From an uncultured Lachnospiraceae bacterium (GTDB taxonomy: Bacteria > Bacillota > Clostridia > Lachnospirales > Lachnospiraceae): 63,006 bases of DNA. The first letter of the stretch is position 1. Each line of letters begins with the position of its first letter. Shown here in pieces: positions 1 through 8,187 of this stretch. Position numbers and translations under genes: made by a program. The notes under the pieces are model-generated. The model made no database searches. It saw only the letters and a program-made list of their open reading frames with translations, and was not told the DNA's origin. The stretch lies in assembly GCA_948470335.1 (NCBI GenBank), contig CAOKOL010000025.1, positions 1 to 63,006 of the forward strand. Reading direction: 5' to 3'.

Positions 1-352
1 TGGTGTTCTTCATTTCTTCCACCTGTGCCAGCGCCGCATCCCGTTCTTTTTCCACAGCTGTGACATTGGGCTGCTGTGCAGCCTTTTTTGCCTTAAAATC
101 AGCAAGGGCAGCAGTAACTTCATCCTCACTCATTCCCTGACGTTTGAAAAAATCAGCCAGCGCCGCCTTTTCCGCCCTGTCAGCCCGTGCCTGCGCAATC
201 TGTTCGGCCTGCTCATAACTGTAGGTTGCTCCCCCGGCATTATTCTGGCCGCCGTTGCCATTCCCGGCTGTTCCTGCACCAGCACCCGCAGCGCCAGCGC
301 CACCTTCACCGCCGTCAGTGAAAAGCTGTAAATCAAAAAATCTTTTTCTCAT
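1..352 (-). CDS. Phage scaffold protein, N-terminal part (cut by window edge)
   Basis: The visible 117 residues start with a short hydrophobic motif (FDLQLF), followed by a Gly/Ala-rich linker and a charged, probably coiled-coil helix. This is the usual make-up of GP20/DUF4355-type phage scaffolds, which guide capsid assembly and are then removed. The ATG at 352 follows a purine-rich GGAAAGTGAGGATGAGG stretch. The FDLQLF N-terminus resembles the cleavage motif of the Prp protease (LNLQFFA-like), and a Prp homologue is encoded just upstream. The 3' end lies outside the window. The scaffold assignment rests on composition and position, not on a full-length match. Confidence 0.72.
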   Translation of the reverse strand, partial: MRKRFFDLQLFTDGGEGGAGAAGAGAGTAGNGNGGQNNAGGATYSYEQAEQIAQARADRAEKAALADFFKRQGMSEDEVTAALADFKAKKAAQQPNVTAVEKERDAALAQVEEMKNT

Positions 353-443
353 TGCCTCATCCTCACTTTCCTGTGATAATCCCATGTTTACTGCCTTGTC
401 AGGCATGAAAAAAGCACCCTTTTCAGGATGCGTCATTCACTCA

Positions 444-728
444 TTATAAAAATTCAATTACCGGGTATTCCGCAGCTATTCCGCAGATACCTAAAAACCA
501 TGTATCAACCAGCGCTTTACCGGTGTCATTTATGTCCTGCCATTCAATACAGATATTTCCCCCTTCCACGCTTTCATATAGTCCTATGTGGACGATTTCT
601 TTCAACCCCCTAATAAGTGTAAGGGTAAGGGCAGAAACGGCGCTACAGACAATATCTGACCCCCGCGGGGCTGTGTTTGCGTGACCTGATACATGGATCC
701 TGTTTGGTGTTACCAGAACCGTGATCAT
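444..728 (-). CDS. Prp-like cysteine protease (phage capsid/scaffold maturation)
   Basis: A 94-residue protein of the Prp (YsxB) family. The catalytic pair is visible as His16 in GHANTAP and Cys28 in SDIVCSA, spaced twelve residues apart as in Staphylococcus aureus Prp (His22, Cys34). Cellular Prp removes the N-terminal extension of ribosomal protein L27, and in Staphylococcus phage 80alpha the host Prp also processes scaffold and capsid proteins. This copy is phage-encoded, sits next to the scaffold gene, and probably cleaves its FDLQLF N-terminus. Its start overlaps the preceding gene by four bases, which suggests translational coupling. Confidence 0.85.
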   Translation of the reverse strand: MITVLVTPNRIHVSGHANTAPRGSDIVCSAVSALTLTLIRGLKEIVHIGLYESVEGGNICIEWQDINDTGKALVDTWFLGICGIAAEYPVIEFL

Positions 729-937
729 GCCTTATCTCCTTCTGTTCTGTGCGGACAGTAATTCTCATCAAATTCTTCTGTTCCAGGGAAGGATTTATCT
801 AAAATAGCCATTGGTATTTTAGGGTTATATTTCTCACATTTTAAAAACCCCCGATAAAATTTACAATTTCCACACGCACTGCTTTTGGGCATGGGATTAT
901 CCCACCATCTGGGATCAGAATATGGTTTTTTCTCCAT
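725..937 (-). CDS. Small cysteine-rich phage protein
   Basis: Seventy residues with four cysteines and a histidine arranged CxxC, C, CPH, a pattern that could bind zinc or an iron-sulphur cluster. I do not recognise the family. It lies between the minor head gene and the Prp-like protease, overlapping each by one to four bases, so it belongs to the head-maturation operon. A role in head assembly is plausible from position only. Confidence 0.7.
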   Translation of the reverse strand: MEKKPYSDPRWWDNPMPKSSACGNCKFYRGFLKCEKYNPKIPMAILDKSFPGTEEFDENYCPHRTEGDKA

Positions 938-2667
938 TATAATTCCTCCATGTAAATAGTATTTTCTTTCACCTTCGTGATCAGAAATCTACTGCTACGT
1001 TTAAACAGTATTTCATGCTCCTGTTGATTATATATTCTGATATCCTTTCCATGCTTTGACTGTATGACATACTGTATTGGAAAACTTTCATCATATACTG
1101 TTTCTGAAGCAGATAAGTATGAATCAAACACGTATGGCTCGCCAATTACATGAGATTTTATAAAAACGTCCACATCTTCAATGCCAAAATCCGAAACCGA
1201 ACGGTATACCGTCCCCTGGTACTCTGGCATTTTATTAAGAGCAATATCCAGATTCCGGATAAGATTTTGTTCTTCTTTCGATAAAGGAACACTTCTTCTC
1301 AGCTTATCATTAATTTTATATGAACTGCTACTTAAATATTTGTTCAATGCCCACTGTTCATCATCTGACAACTTAATTATACCAGACTTAGCCGCTTTGT
1401 CCATATCCCCCCGGCGCGCATTTTCTGCCCGCTCCCGCATTGACATATAGCTTTTGCGTCCTTTGTTCGGCTGTCCCGCCTGCCATTTCTGATATGTATG
1501 TTTTGAAGGAGCTACCCGCCCCCGTAAATCGACATAAATTCGTTCCCGCTGCTCCGGAAGCTTCATTTTTTTGCTGAACGCCTTGTATTCGTCAAGCATG
1601 GCCTGATATTTACACCGTGCGTTCAGAATATCGTCAGTATCCGCTTTTCCTTCTTTCAGCAGCATAGCTTTTTCACGCTGTACCCGCATCGCTGTTTCCA
1701 TTTGCCGTTGTTTCTGCGTGGCTTCGTAAGTGTTATATTCTTTTCCCCGAAATCTTACCTTCCGGGCCTCCTTCCTGTCCATCTCCGCCAGCCATTCATC
1801 AGAATAATTTCGGACAGATATCCCATCCACAAAAGGATAGTATGTATGACGGCAATTCCAGCCAAGCAGGCCGGGGCCGGTACCCAGCCCGCAGACGTCT
1901 ACAAGCTGCTGGTATGTCCATACACGGCCCTGCCATTTCGCATGATCCGGCCTTGCCCCCGGATGCCAGTCAACTTCATATTTGTCTGTTCCCAGCGCCT
2001 GGCCGTTCATTCTGGATATTTGCCCTGTCAGCTGTCCCATCCCTGTGAGAAGTGCCCGCCTGACGGCTACATCCACCCGATTGCTGTGCCATGTGGAATA
2101 ACTGACTGTCCGCAGGCCGGAAGCAGTCATCTCCCGCACAACTTTACGGATCAGCGTATTGTAATCGAACGCTCCAGACGCCATCATGATAATCGCATTA
2201 TCCAGATAACCATTATAAATTTCCGATAAGGGCGTAAAAACCTTGCGGCCATTCCCCATATCTACCATAAATCCCAATGACCTGCTGATATTAAAGAGCT
2301 CGTCATTGGACTGCTGGATCAGAGCATTGGTAAGCTGCTGCAGTTCCTGATTCTGCTCATATGGAATAAATTCCGCATTGACCTGCTCATACAGACGCTT
2401 TGCACGGACGTATTCCGTTTCGATCACTTGATCATACAGCTCAAAGGTATCCGCCCAATCATTCCCGACCGCCTGACGGATCAGCTTTTCCACATCTTCC
2501 GTGCTGTGTCCGAGAATCATATACCGGTGAAGCTGATAGTCGGCCGTGGACGTGATTTTCCCGGCCTTCCGTACCCGGCGCACGATATCCTTCATAATCT
2601 CTTCTTCCAGATTCAGAAAATTTTTTTCCGGACCAGCAGACAAAATTGACAGGTATGCCTGATTCAT
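937..2667 (-). CDS. Phage minor capsid protein (Phage_min_cap2) fused to ADP-ribosyltransferase domain
   Basis: The first 300 or so residues match the phage minor capsid 2 / SPP1 gp7-type head morphogenesis family, including the conserved HPGARPDHAKWQG and GWNCRHTYYPF segments. After a basic linker, residues from about 440 to 576 form an ADP-ribosyltransferase fold of the R-S-E type: Arg489 in VYRSV, the Ser-x-Ser motif at 519-521, and the ExE pair Glu550/Glu552 in QQEHEIL. In such proteins the ART module modifies protein or RNA targets using NAD. It may act on host targets if packaged in the virion and injected, or on capsid parts. The stop/start overlaps the portal gene by one base. Confidence 0.88.
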   Translation of the reverse strand: MNQAYLSILSAGPEKNFLNLEEEIMKDIVRRVRKAGKITSTADYQLHRYMILGHSTEDVEKLIRQAVGNDWADTFELYDQVIETEYVRAKRLYEQVNAEFIPYEQNQELQQLTNALIQQSNDELFNISRSLGFMVDMGNGRKVFTPLSEIYNGYLDNAIIMMASGAFDYNTLIRKVVREMTASGLRTVSYSTWHSNRVDVAVRRALLTGMGQLTGQISRMNGQALGTDKYEVDWHPGARPDHAKWQGRVWTYQQLVDVCGLGTGPGLLGWNCRHTYYPFVDGISVRNYSDEWLAEMDRKEARKVRFRGKEYNTYEATQKQRQMETAMRVQREKAMLLKEGKADTDDILNARCKYQAMLDEYKAFSKKMKLPEQRERIYVDLRGRVAPSKHTYQKWQAGQPNKGRKSYMSMRERAENARRGDMDKAAKSGIIKLSDDEQWALNKYLSSSSYKINDKLRRSVPLSKEEQNLIRNLDIALNKMPEYQGTVYRSVSDFGIEDVDVFIKSHVIGEPYVFDSYLSASETVYDESFPIQYVIQSKHGKDIRIYNQQEHEILFKRSSRFLITKVKENTIYMEEL

Positions 2668-4109
2668 TAAGGAATAACACCCCCATCACCAAACTGCTCA
2701 GGGAGATTTTTCTCTGCTTCTTCCAATGTCTCCCCATACCATTTAGCCCGGTATTCGGCCACGGACATGGCCCCCATTGCCACATCCTGACGATCATTCT
2801 GCCGTTCTGTGGTCTTATCCTCAATAATTGAATCATCAAAAGCGATAGTGACAGCCGTATTTTCCTTCAAGCTGGGAATCCCTATGCTGATACCAGCCCG
2901 GATGATCGTCTGGATCAATTGGACCAGCACCCGTCCAAGCACCAGTTCATGTTTCTGCAAAGTACGATACATATCTGAATTTTCACTGATCACTTCTGTA
3001 GCAGTTTTGACTTGACCACCTTCAAACTTGTACCGGTCAGTACCAAAACCACATTTGAAAGAAAGCCAGTTTAGATCGTCATTGATCGCTTTGCTGTGTT
3101 CGTCAATTCGCAGTTCCATATTTACTTCATGCATCGCTTCCTTCGAGTCCTTGAAATAATCTTCGGGCAATTCATAAAAGACTGTATCCTGTGGATCAAA
3201 GACGACATCTCCGCCCTGCGTGGTCAAAAATTCCGGTGCAACAAAGATACGCTTACGTCCCAGTGAAAACTCATTCGCGTAACTGTCATACTCCAGGTCC
3301 AGCTTCCGGATCACATCAATGCCATTCGCGAACAGAGCCACGCCCATCGGGTTAGTAGTATCTTCATCAGCATTGTTCACCATATTCAGCCGGTCAATAA
3401 TGAAAAGCGGCTGGTCCGAACCTGTTTCAATCCGTTCGGCCAGCCCGCAGAAAGCAGGTATTTCTTCCCATTGTTCAGGCGTCAGTTCGTGCCCGGCTCC
3501 TGTGGTATTCTCCACAACCGTGTTTTCAATCACATACTGTTTCCGGTTCTCCCCTGGCACATCTTCCAATTTATGATACTGGAAATGAATGTGTTTTTTA
3601 CGTTTATGTATTTTTATAAACGTAAAAACACATTCCATAATCACTTTGTTCTGCCAGCTGGTGGGATAGATGTTAGCCGCCTCCACGTAGTTGATCCCCA
3701 CGCTGCCCCCGGTCATGTTCCCGGCTTCATCCACCACTGCATCCCTGATATACACCACATAAGCCACAGTCCCCAGCGCGGCTTTCCATTCCTGATATTC
3801 GTTTCCCAGTTCCTCCCATGTGTTCGCTTTCAGAACTTCCTTCACAAAAGCATCCGTGGCCTGATCCGATATGGTAATAGTCACTTTTTCATTCAGCAAC
3901 AGATCCGCCATATCCTCACACACTTTTTTCGCCATCCCCAGGGCATACCGGGTACAGTTCACAGAAGTGCCGTTTCCACGGTATACTTTATACTTGTGAA
4001 ACTTCTGCACATTAGAATTATACCAACTGCGCCATATTTTAATCTGTTTATAGAACGCCGGATCCAGCGTATCTATTCCTTTATTTCTGAAATAGCTGAA
4101 AATATCCAT
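2667..4109 (-). CDS. Phage portal protein (SPP1 gp6-like)
   Basis: A 480-residue portal of the SPP1 gp6 family (Phage_prot_Gp6). It forms the dodecameric ring at the capsid vertex through which DNA enters and leaves, and docks the terminase. Length, the N-terminal aromatic-rich segment and the acidic C-terminus fit the family, as does its place between terminase large subunit and minor head protein. A 20-base gap separates it from the terminase gene and it shares one base with the minor head gene. Confidence 0.92.
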   Translation of the reverse strand: MDIFSYFRNKGIDTLDPAFYKQIKIWRSWYNSNVQKFHKYKVYRGNGTSVNCTRYALGMAKKVCEDMADLLLNEKVTITISDQATDAFVKEVLKANTWEELGNEYQEWKAALGTVAYVVYIRDAVVDEAGNMTGGSVGINYVEAANIYPTSWQNKVIMECVFTFIKIHKRKKHIHFQYHKLEDVPGENRKQYVIENTVVENTTGAGHELTPEQWEEIPAFCGLAERIETGSDQPLFIIDRLNMVNNADEDTTNPMGVALFANGIDVIRKLDLEYDSYANEFSLGRKRIFVAPEFLTTQGGDVVFDPQDTVFYELPEDYFKDSKEAMHEVNMELRIDEHSKAINDDLNWLSFKCGFGTDRYKFEGGQVKTATEVISENSDMYRTLQKHELVLGRVLVQLIQTIIRAGISIGIPSLKENTAVTIAFDDSIIEDKTTERQNDRQDVAMGAMSVAEYRAKWYGETLEEAEKNLPEQFGDGGVIP

Positions 4110-4129
4110 TGTCTTTCACTCCCTGATTA

Positions 4130-5488
4130 TTATTCATCTTCCTGTTCCGAAAGCGGCAGCCAGTGTTTAATCTTCATCCACATACCCATGACCATATACC
4201 GGATAGCATCCATACAGTGATCGTCCAGCTTAACCGGTTCTTCCTTGCCCTTTTCAATGGACTTTGGATCGTACCCATACACCCCAAATTCATTAATAGC
4301 GTTCTCCTGTCTAGGGGAAATCGACAGTATGTTGAAGGTCAGTGCTTTTTGTGTCCGGCTGATCCCTAATTTCACATCGTTGTCAGCATCCCGGATTGAA
4401 ATGGGTATACCGGCAGTCCTACAGGCCCGTTTTATTTCTTCCTGCAGGCCCTGTGCAGACGGATCCAGAAACATGTAAAAGCGTACTCCCTGCGTTCCGT
4501 ACTGTTCGCCCAACAACTGAACGAACTGAACAAAATCCCTTGCATACAGGGAAGGGGCTTTCTGTTTTCCGCTTTCCCTGCCGCTGTGGTAATATTCATT
4601 CAGGCCCCGCAGCTTCCTGTGCGCCAGATCAAGCCCCGCAGCCTGAAATGTCGTGGCGTTCTGCTGTCCATAGTCCCCGCCGATGGCGATAATGGGAAAG
4701 CGGTCAATCCCTGTCAGTGGCCGGTCAATGTGCTTCTGGCTGAACATATAGTAGATCACTTCGTCTATGCCGATGCACTTCCCCAGCCATACCCATTCAT
4801 ATTGACGGGGATCTATCATGTGCAGCGTTTCCGCTGACTGTATCAGGTCAGGCCCCAGCCAGTCAGCCGGAACATCCCTGTAGTCCGTATGAATGTGTAT
4901 GCAGTCAGGCCGCTGCTTCATTTTGGTCAGCCACTTCATAATGTCGCTGTTCGGGTTTTTTGGCGGGTTAAACAGATAGATCATCTGAAAATCACCTTTG
5001 TTACCTCTGGCAAAAGTAGCTTCAATGTTCAGAAGTTCGTCTTCTCCTTCACCATCGTCAAAGAACTCCGTTAATTCGTCCAGTATGACCAACTTGATCG
5101 GTTTATCTTCGTCAATGATTCCTTTTGTATCGTCTATACCGTCAGAACCGGCAAAATACATGGTGGTTTCGTATTTTTTATAGGTAATTTCCATGGGGGA
5201 CTTTGTAATAATAAAATTTTTTTTTGGTATTTTCAGCCGGTTAATGCCTCTCAGCATTTCCTTATACACCGTTTTACGCAGCTTATTGTGCCGCTTACGC
5301 AGAACGACCACTGATCCGGAAGAATCCGCCACCAGCTGGTATATGCCCCAAATACCGGCAAAACTCGACTTTGTACCGGCCCGTCCGGAGGTCAGAATAA
5401 TATGCTTATAGGTACGATTATTAAATATCCCGTAATACTTCGGAATGATGATCTCTGAGATCCGCACCTGCTTCTTTTTGCGTGTCAT
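4130..5488 (-). CDS. Terminase large subunit (PBSX-type)
   Basis: A 452-residue packaging motor. The ATPase half carries a Walker A (SGRAGTKSS, near residue 35) and a Walker B (LVILDELTE, near 135). The C-terminal RNase H-fold nuclease shows its acidic residues in IGGDYGQ, FLDPSAQG and DDHCMDAIRY. It translocates DNA into the procapsid through the portal and cuts the concatemer. It overlaps the small subunit gene by 68 bases, so the two are translationally linked. Family and reading frame are clear. Confidence 0.95.
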   Translation of the reverse strand: MTRKKKQVRISEIIIPKYYGIFNNRTYKHIILTSGRAGTKSSFAGIWGIYQLVADSSGSVVVLRKRHNKLRKTVYKEMLRGINRLKIPKKNFIITKSPMEITYKKYETTMYFAGSDGIDDTKGIIDEDKPIKLVILDELTEFFDDGEGEDELLNIEATFARGNKGDFQMIYLFNPPKNPNSDIMKWLTKMKQRPDCIHIHTDYRDVPADWLGPDLIQSAETLHMIDPRQYEWVWLGKCIGIDEVIYYMFSQKHIDRPLTGIDRFPIIAIGGDYGQQNATTFQAAGLDLAHRKLRGLNEYYHSGRESGKQKAPSLYARDFVQFVQLLGEQYGTQGVRFYMFLDPSAQGLQEEIKRACRTAGIPISIRDADNDVKLGISRTQKALTFNILSISPRQENAINEFGVYGYDPKSIEKGKEEPVKLDDHCMDAIRYMVMGMWMKIKHWLPLSEQEDE

Positions 5489-6194
5489 TGATAATTTCTA
5501 CTCCGTCATCCTCGGCTCCGGCCGGTTCCAGCGATATCCGCTGGGTCTGTGCTTTCATCTGGGCAATCCGAACCTTCTGCTCCTCACTGGCTGATTCCCA
5601 GTCTTTATGCAGCATCTCGTCATACTGTTTAATCATCGCCCGAAGCTCCCCCTGAGCTCTGGCCTGGGCTTTCATAAATTCATTCTGTTTATCCCAGGCC
5701 TGCTGCACTTCCCAGCGTTCACCGATGACATTACCATCTTTCTTTTCAACTTTTTCAACAGTCTTGTCCTGTTGGTTTTTCACATAAGCGATCCGCTGCG
5801 CCCGGATGATGGCGGCATAGGCAATCTGTATCTGATGCCAAAGAAGGTCCAGTGGATCTGCCTGCTCAATAGCAGAAAAAATCTCCTGGGTTTCGTCCGG
5901 GAGATACTTTGAGAAGAATCCAAATTTCTCAGCATTTTTATTTTTCAATGGAGCAGCCCCGCCCCTGTTTCCGACAGCGTTCCGGTTCCCTGGCTGGGCG
6001 CCCCTACGCTTCGCAACGTTGCGTTTCGACATTTGCAACGTTGCGTTATTACTGCCATTCCATTTGTACCTGTTCTTCCAGCTTCGGACCGTCCCTTCCG
6101 GAACCCCCAAAAGCTGGGCGATCTCAATCAGCTTTTTGCCGGACAGAAACAGTTCCTTCGCCTGCTCCACCCTGGCGTCCGGTGCTCTTGCCAA
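5421..6194 (-). CDS. Terminase small subunit (YqaS/PBSX-type)
   Basis: A 257-residue protein starting with a helix-turn-helix (AQLLGVPEGTVRSWKNRYKW, about residues 22-42), followed by a basic, glycine/asparagine-rich region and a helical part rich in Gln and Glu. It recognises the packaging site and hands DNA to the large subunit. The start is TTG with a strong GAGGTGGTGAT ribosome binding site. The gene contains two copies of the palindrome GCAACGTTGC, 22 bp apart, that may be part of the pac site. A 140-bp gap upstream holds two terminators. Confidence 0.9.
   Translation of the reverse strand: MARAPDARVEQAKELFLSGKKLIEIAQLLGVPEGTVRSWKNRYKWNGSNNATLQMSKRNVAKRRGAQPGNRNAVGNRGGAAPLKNKNAEKFGFFSKYLPDETQEIFSAIEQADPLDLLWHQIQIAYAAIIRAQRIAYVKNQQDKTVEKVEKKDGNVIGERWEVQQAWDKQNEFMKAQARAQGELRAMIKQYDEMLHKDWESASEEQKVRIAQMKAQTQRISLEPAGAEDDGVEIINDTQKEAGADLRDHHSEVLRDI
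6013..6044. repeat. Paired GCAACGTTGC palindromes inside terS (possible pac)
   Basis: Two identical 10-bp palindromes lie at 6013-6022 and 6035-6044, centre to centre 22 bp, about two helical turns. They fall in the low-complexity linker of the small terminase gene. In several headful phages (SPP1, P22) the packaging site lies in or next to the small terminase gene. The functional call is inference; the repeats themselves are exact. Confidence 0.45.
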
Positions 6195-6230
6195 GTATCA
6201 CCACCTCGTTTTGTATTTGTTTTGAGTATA

Positions 6231-6256
6231 GAAAAAGAGACAGCCGAAGCTGTCCC
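6231..6256 (-). terminator. Intrinsic terminator ahead of terS
   Basis: On the minus strand a GACAGC stem closes on a TTCG tetraloop with GCTGTC, then TCTTTTTC. It lies after the membrane-protein gene of the accessory cassette and before the terminase genes. Confidence 0.8.
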
Positions 6257-6270
6257 TTCTGTATTATTGT

Positions 6271-6299
6271 AAAAGCCGCCAGGTTATTGCTCTGACGGC
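6271..6299 (-). terminator. Second intrinsic terminator of the accessory cassette
   Basis: On the minus strand GCCGTCAG pairs with CTGGCGGC, one wobble pair, followed by TTTTAC. It forms a tandem pair with the terminator 20 bp further on and closes the two-gene cassette. Confidence 0.65.
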
Positions 6300-6334
6300 C
6301 TAAAAATACATTTTTAATAAATAGTTTCTGTAAA

Positions 6335-6988
6335 TTACTTTCTCATATCTATATCTATGACTCTAAATATTCTCTTCATTATCATCAATAAATTAATGAT
6401 TAAAAGAAATGTAAAACTGTATATCAAAAAACTTTGTATAAAACCGAACATTTTTGTAAAAACATTAAAAAGGCACAATATTAATAATAAAACTGAAATC
6501 AAAATTTCAAACATTACTGTATAATAAGTTTCTATCAACGATTTCTTTGATATTTCAGCCTCCGTACTGAAATAGTTTGGGTTATCCTTAATTTTTGATT
6601 TCATGTCAATTATCATACCTAAAAGCGTAAATAACATAGCAGTAAGTACGGAAACAATAACGGTAATAATGTTCACTATCCCCGTATCAATAATTTTCAT
6701 CCACGCTGCCACAAACCCCATTACAAACGGGGCAATCAAGTAATCAAAAATTGGAATAATCATTATTTGTTTACTCTTGGAATTTCTAAAGCAATCAATA
6801 TGATGCTTTAGAATATCCATAACCGAGAGATACCCTAATTTCAGACAACATTTACTGATCATATAAATTGCAATGACCACAATAACAACTATTATCTCTG
6901 GATGTCGTAAAAATTCTTTGATTTCATTATCCATTGCATTACTGCCACTAACAGTATAAACACCAAAAATAATTTTCAACCCAATCAA
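6335..6988 (-). CDS. Five-helix membrane protein, second gene of SOS-box cassette
   Basis: A 217-residue protein with about five predicted membrane helices, near residues 30-46, 78-97, 103-128, 157-178 and 182-205. It lacks a cleavable signal and ends in a basic tail. I do not recognise a family. It overlaps the stop of the soluble partner by four bases, so the two are co-translated. Base composition is clearly more AT-rich than the flanking phage genes, a sign of separate acquisition. A membrane effector paired with a soluble sensor, as in RexAB-like exclusion systems, is one possibility, but no sequence similarity to RexB is claimed. Confidence 0.8.
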   Translation of the reverse strand: MIGLKIIFGVYTVSGSNAMDNEIKEFLRHPEIIVVIVVIAIYMISKCCLKLGYLSVMDILKHHIDCFRNSKSKQIMIIPIFDYLIAPFVMGFVAAWMKIIDTGIVNIITVIVSVLTAMLFTLLGMIIDMKSKIKDNPNYFSTEAEISKKSLIETYYTVMFEILISVLLLILCLFNVFTKMFGFIQSFLIYSFTFLLIINLLMIMKRIFRVIDIDMRK

Positions 6989-7941
6989 TCCTCTACACTT
7001 AGCAAGCCCAACCCTATAAGATACTCTCTCGCGGATTCTGTCATTACCATTTTTAAGGAATCATACTCTGGGTTACCTCCTTGCATTTTAACGGATTGTG
7101 TAATATCTTCATTTACTTTTAATCCTGTCGTATCATTTAAACTAATAACTTTATTGAGTTTTCCCAGCTTAAATTCAAGTTTCAAATCATCATATTCAAA
7201 GTCATCAATTTCAATAATATTAGTATAACTACGTTGTCCGGCAGCCCATTCAGAAAGTTCTCTCGTTTTCCGTTCCAGAAATCCCATAGGTCTGACAATT
7301 ACTCTTTCTTCCCTTGTCTGTTTTACTCCATAGTTTATTCCAACTTTGTCAGAAACGTCTTGTGGTATTTCATATCGAATCATTCTAATTTTTTGCAACA
7401 CACCTTCTTTAAAAAATCTATCAATATATGCTTTTGGAAGAATCTGTCCCCATACAGGAATAAATCCTGTATCCAGCTGTTCAAAACATTCCTGAATTTT
7501 TCTTTGTAATCCAGTTTTCATTCCAGAATTTCCAATTGTTTGCAATAATATAATGCCCTTATTTATTTCTCCTTCTGGAACTGCTATACAAAACCCAAAA
7601 GGCAAAAGATCGGCCTGTGTTGCTTTTCTATCATATTTGCTTCCAGTTGTTATATCTAATAGCTCTGACTCGATGCCATATTCGCCTGTTTTTACTCTGC
7701 CATATAAAGCTGTAAATTCTCTTTTTCCATCTATTGTACATATTTCTTCTTTTTCTATTCTATCAAAATAAAAAACGGCTTCTCGTTTTGAGTCTTTCGA
7801 TAATTTGTTTTGATTTTCAGAGGCAAAATCGTAAATTAAATCAATTAATGATTTACCTCCCCATATATTATGTAATTCTATGAACCCATCGCCAAAAACA
7901 ATACTCAATCCATATACATTTAGCCCTATTTTTTTGCCCAT
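6985..7941 (-). CDS. Soluble protein of unknown family, first gene of SOS-box cassette
   Basis: A 318-residue cytosolic protein without signal peptide or membrane segment. I chose the ATG at 7941 (MGKKIGL) because TTGGAGAATGTGAT precedes it; an upstream GTG at 8001 has no such site. The N-terminal half reads as alternating beta strands and the C-terminal part contains a charged region ending in a helix. I recognise no catalytic motif. It is expressed with the membrane protein that follows, from a consensus promoter carrying a LexA-box-like palindrome. Context suggests a stress-triggered toxic, exclusion or lysis-related module rather than a structural phage gene. Confidence 0.8.
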   Translation of the reverse strand: MGKKIGLNVYGLSIVFGDGFIELHNIWGGKSLIDLIYDFASENQNKLSKDSKREAVFYFDRIEKEEICTIDGKREFTALYGRVKTGEYGIESELLDITTGSKYDRKATQADLLPFGFCIAVPEGEINKGIILLQTIGNSGMKTGLQRKIQECFEQLDTGFIPVWGQILPKAYIDRFFKEGVLQKIRMIRYEIPQDVSDKVGINYGVKQTREERVIVRPMGFLERKTRELSEWAAGQRSYTNIIEIDDFEYDDLKLEFKLGKLNKVISLNDTTGLKVNEDITQSVKMQGGNPEYDSLKMVMTESAREYLIGLGLLSVED

Positions 7942-8034
7942 ATCACATTCTCCAATCTGACATTTTTCTACATTATAGCACATGTCATACTGGAAAACCA
8001 CACCAAATATATCTGTATATATTCTTTATACCAA

Positions 8035-8063
8035 ATTATAGAACATATGTTCAGTTTTGTCAA
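8035..8063 (-). promoter_or_regulatory. Consensus sigma-A promoter with LexA/SOS-box-like operator
   Basis: On the minus strand TTGACA (8058-8063) and TATAAT (8035-8040) are separated by 17 bp. The spacer contains the perfect palindrome GAACATATGTTC (8041-8052), which matches the core of the Gram-positive LexA box, GAAC-RNRY-GTTC, and touches the -10 element. A bound repressor there would block RNA polymerase. It sits about 100 bp upstream of the start codon of the two-gene cassette. Confidence 0.8.
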
Positions 8064-8073
8064 TATATACATG

Positions 8074-8100
8074 AAAAAGACACCCTATCTCTAGGATGTC
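8074..8100 (-). terminator. Intrinsic terminator after the late-promoter leader
   Basis: On the minus strand GACATCCTA pairs with TAGGGTGTC (one G-U pair, loop GAGA) and runs into TTTTTC. It would stop transcripts from the ArpU-like gene and from the putative late promoter about 90-100 nt after their start. Confidence 0.8.
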
Positions 8101-8187
8101 TCCTTTTCGCCTGGAATGTCTGGGTGGAGAACCCAAAACCAGGCTAAGTTGAAGAAGGAGGTCTTCCGAATACGCCACTTCCAGCCT
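8100..8187 (-). ncRNA. Structured leader or small RNA between activator gene and cassette
   Basis: The minus-strand transcript can fold a hairpin with GCCTGG/CCAGGC closing an inner TGGG/CCCA stem. A competing pairing joins CTGGAA near the 3' end with TTCCAG near the 5' end. It also contains CCTCCTT, an anti-Shine-Dalgarno-like stretch, and a matching AAGGAG just before the terminator. It has a candidate promoter upstream and an intrinsic terminator downstream. It could be a small RNA, an attenuator or a put-like antitermination element. It does not fit a tRNA. Confidence 0.45.

Noticed and set aside
8100..8187. Possible tRNA in the structured region after the late promoter
   Set aside because: The T-arm-like segment lacks the TTCnA loop, the acceptor and anticodon arms do not form, and alternative hairpins explain the pairing better.
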